Under the pieces are notes generated by a model. It was not told where the DNA came from and ran no database searches. It saw only the letters and a list, made by a program, of their open reading frames with translations. A stretch of 64,000 nucleotides of DNA from contig NZ_CP013189.1 in the NCBI RefSeq assembly GCF_001444425.1, forward strand, positions 1,364,001 to 1,428,000, in the 5' to 3' direction. Source of the DNA: Pseudohongiella spirulinae. Its GTDB lineage: Bacteria; Pseudomonadota; Gammaproteobacteria; Pseudomonadales; Pseudohongiellaceae. Positions within the stretch are counted from its first letter, which is position 1; every line of letters begins with the position of its first letter. Made by a program: the position numbers and the translations under genes. Shown piece by piece: positions 62,164 to 64,000 of the stretch.

Positions 62164-63921
62164 TCAGTTCACTGCCATTCCCGAAGCCACTGTGCCTTCG
62201 CGCCGCGGATCGGCGGCGCCGATTAACTCCTCATCGGTAACCAGGATAACGTGCAGTCCTGAATTTTCCCCGTCGGTTTCTTCAACATTGTAACCCGTGG
62301 CACGCAGGTGGTCGGCCTGCTGCTGCCCTGAGTCGACACTGATTTCCACACGGACGGTATCGCCCCGGGCGATGATGTTCGGAAAATTGACGGCTTCTTG
62401 CACAGACAGGCCCCAATCAACAATTCCCAGTACGGTCTTGGCGGTATAGGCAGGAATGGAATTGCCACCCGGTGAGCCGGTGACCATAAACAATTCTCCA
62501 TCATCGTCCAGCAAGATGGATGGCGACATGGATGACCTGGGCCGGGCACCGGGCCTGACCATGTTAGCGGCTTCAGGCTGGCTGGCATCATAGTCGCGCG
62601 CAAAATCAGTCATTTCGTTGTTCAGCAGAAAACCAGCGGCCCAGCGGGCTGAGCCAAAGGGTGCTTCAACAGTCATGGTTGCAGAGACCGCATTACCTTC
62701 ATTGTCGACAATCGACAGGTGAGTGGTACCGGCGGCTTCATAGGTGCTGTCAGCCGCCCAGATGGCGGCCGTACCCTGAGCCAGAACGGCTGCGGGATCA
62801 CCGGGCAAAGGTGTGCCTGAAGGCTCTGCCGGGTTATTGCCGCGGTACTCAAGATAGCGGGGGTCGAGCAATTGATCCAGCGGTACCTCAACCCGATCCG
62901 GGTCACCGAAATAGTAGTCACGGTCGGCGTAAGCCAGTCGCTGAGCGTCCACAAAGGCCTGTATGCGTTGCTCCGCTGAGGCGTCTTCAGGTAGCAGGTG
63001 GTCGTACATGTTGGCGATCATGATCTGCATGGCACCGGATGAAGGTGGCGTGGCTGAGCAGATCTGCAGTTCACGCCAGGGGCCACAGATTGCCGGACGT
63101 TCTAAAGCCTGGTATCCGGCGATGTCCTCTACAGTCAGGCTGCCGCCGTCGGGGCCGGCCTGAGCTGCGGCGGCAATTGCCTCGGCAATCTCGCCGCTAT
63201 AAAAGGCCGATGGGCCCTCGGCGGCGACGCGTTGTAATGTCTGAGCGTATTCCGGGTTGCGGATAATCGAACCGGCTCTGAGAGGCTGGCCATTGGGATA
63301 GAAATACTCTGCGGACCCGGGGTTTTCATCCAGGCGACTGATCTGAGCCATCTGCGGCAGATAATTGGCCAGTTTGGCAGGTACAACAAAGCCATTGGCG
63401 GCAAGATGAATAGCTGGTTCGAATAAGGTTTCCCAGGGTAATTTGCCGTAATTGTCGTGTGCAAGTTTGTACAGGGCGATGGTACCCGGTACACCGACCG
63501 CCTTGCCGCTTTGCCAGGCGTCCAGAAAGCCCATGGTTGCCCCATCCCGCACAAACATGTCAGCGGTGGCAGCGGCCGGCGCGGTTTCACGTCCGTCCAG
63601 AAATCTGACGGACTTGGTATCCTGTTCGTAGACCACCATAAATCCGCCGCCGCCCAGACCTGAACTTTCTGGCTCTACCAGACCCAGTACGGCATGCGCG
63701 GCGATGGCCGCATCCACAGCGTGACCGCCCATGGCGAGCATTTCAGCAGCAGCTTCAGTGGCGTAGGGATTGGCGACAGCCGCCATATAACCTTTGGTCC
63801 AACCGGACGCTTGCTCTGTAAGCGCTTCTGGTGCAGGATCACTTTGCGGCGAGGGCTGTTGCGGTGCCTCTGAGCAGGCTACAAAGGTAAACAGACTCAG
63901 GATCAGAACAAATTGCTTCAT
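62164..63921 (-). CDS. ggt: Gamma-glutamyltransferase (lipoprotein)
   Basis: GGT cleaves the gamma-glutamyl bond of glutathione and its conjugates in the periplasm. The 585-residue proenzyme has a lipoprotein signal (MKQFVLILSLFTFVAC) instead of the usual cleavable signal. It has the GGT large-subunit motifs (GLGGGGFMVVYE, DGRETAP). The autocleavage and catalytic threonine is in AGTTHLSIVDNEGNAVSATM, followed by the small subunit. GSPGGNSIPAY is the conserved glycine loop. An in-frame ATG at 63933 is also possible; neither has a strong ribosome binding site. It heads an operon with the TsdA-like cytochrome, SulP and DsrE-like genes. The 67 bases beyond it to the window end hold no gene. Confidence 0.93.
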   Translation of the reverse strand: MKQFVLILSLFTFVACSEAPQQPSPQSDPAPEALTEQASGWTKGYMAAVANPYATEAAAEMLAMGGHAVDAAIAAHAVLGLVEPESSGLGGGGFMVVYEQDTKSVRFLDGRETAPAAATADMFVRDGATMGFLDAWQSGKAVGVPGTIALYKLAHDNYGKLPWETLFEPAIHLAANGFVVPAKLANYLPQMAQISRLDENPGSAEYFYPNGQPLRAGSIIRNPEYAQTLQRVAAEGPSAFYSGEIAEAIAAAAQAGPDGGSLTVEDIAGYQALERPAICGPWRELQICSATPPSSGAMQIMIANMYDHLLPEDASAEQRIQAFVDAQRLAYADRDYYFGDPDRVEVPLDQLLDPRYLEYRGNNPAEPSGTPLPGDPAAVLAQGTAAIWAADSTYEAAGTTHLSIVDNEGNAVSATMTVEAPFGSARWAAGFLLNNEMTDFARDYDASQPEAANMVRPGARPRSSMSPSILLDDDGELFMVTGSPGGNSIPAYTAKTVLGIVDWGLSVQEAVNFPNIIARGDTVRVEISVDSGQQQADHLRATGYNVEETDGENSGLHVILVTDEELIGAADPRREGTVASGMAVN

Positions 63922-64000
63922 GACGGAACTCATTTGGGTGACTGTTCAGGAAAGTGACGAGATGATGAGATTAAAGCCGTTTTTTAGTCGATACAAGCAT

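Overview
The window looks like a chromosomal segment of a free-living, probably marine, gammaproteobacterium. The order alaS, lysC, csrA, tRNA-Ser(GCU) is the one I know from Pseudomonas and relatives. Gene density is high, there is a complete SUF iron-sulfur operon, and many products are exported enzymes or lipoproteins. I cannot name the genus from sequence alone. Most of the window is ordinary chromosome. The accessory-looking stretches are around 22.6-27.2 kb (tRNA-Arg, a transposase remnant, two acetyltransferase gene tails) and around 51.5-52.2 kb (a collapsed flavohemoglobin gene).

Layout. 1-6.8 kb: the 3' part of dsbD, an AI-2E family permease, alaS, lysC and csrA. 6.8-7.5 kb: tRNA-Ser(GCU) followed by three 191-bp tandem units, each carrying a copy of the tRNA 3' end. 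7.6-14.5 kb: an SDR oxidoreductase coupled to a small DUF2256 zinc-ribbon-like protein, a TonB-domain protein, a DUF6351 lipoprotein, a 3-hydroxyacyl-CoA dehydrogenase, a DUF2750 protein and ppnN. 14.5-20.7 kb: sufB-C-D-S-A-T-E behind a strong promoter that overlaps an IscR type-1-like site. 20.7-22.5 kb: three tandem Sel1-repeat genes on the minus strand. 22.6-26.6 kb: tRNA-Arg(ACG) with its own 190-bp downstream unit, relics, a sodium/proline-type symporter, a LysE exporter and a DUF1254 protein.

27.2-34.9 kb holds a five-gene, translationally coupled operon: PEP synthase, an AMP-forming acyl/acetyl-CoA ligase, a fused E1 alpha-beta 2-oxoacid dehydrogenase, its E2, and a discrete acyl carrier protein. 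Every junction is a 4-base ATGA overlap. Together these enzymes sit at the PEP/pyruvate/acetyl-CoA/acetate node, but no E3 is encoded and the role of the carrier protein is unexplained.

35-40.7 kb has exported hydrolases (a type-B carboxylesterase, an M61 peptidase, an alpha/beta hydrolase), an exported RidA protein and a CIA30 protein. 41.0-46.4 kb, minus strand, is a compact selenocysteine island: a thioredoxin-like protein, a UGSC selenoprotein with an in-frame TGA (Sec94), selA, selB and tRNA-Sec (selC). Thus the Sec decoding machinery travels with its own probable substrate; selD is not in the window.

46.6-64 kb contains two diguanylate cyclases, cytochrome b561, a fused SecDF, an MscS channel, a lipoprotein RidA, an SDR, an Asp-box lipoprotein, and a divergent pair consisting of a membrane-anchored winged-helix regulator and a JAMM-like DUF4329 protein. 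It ends with a minus-strand operon of gamma-glutamyltransferase, a diheme TsdA-like cytochrome c, a SulP transporter and a Tat-exported DsrE-like protein, which suggests periplasmic sulfur or thiol metabolism.

Best candidates for follow-up are the selenocysteine island with its UGSC/thioredoxin pair, the ppsA-ligase-E1-E2-ACP operon, and the tRNA-linked repeat units, which resemble the E. coli tyrT/rtT arrangement.
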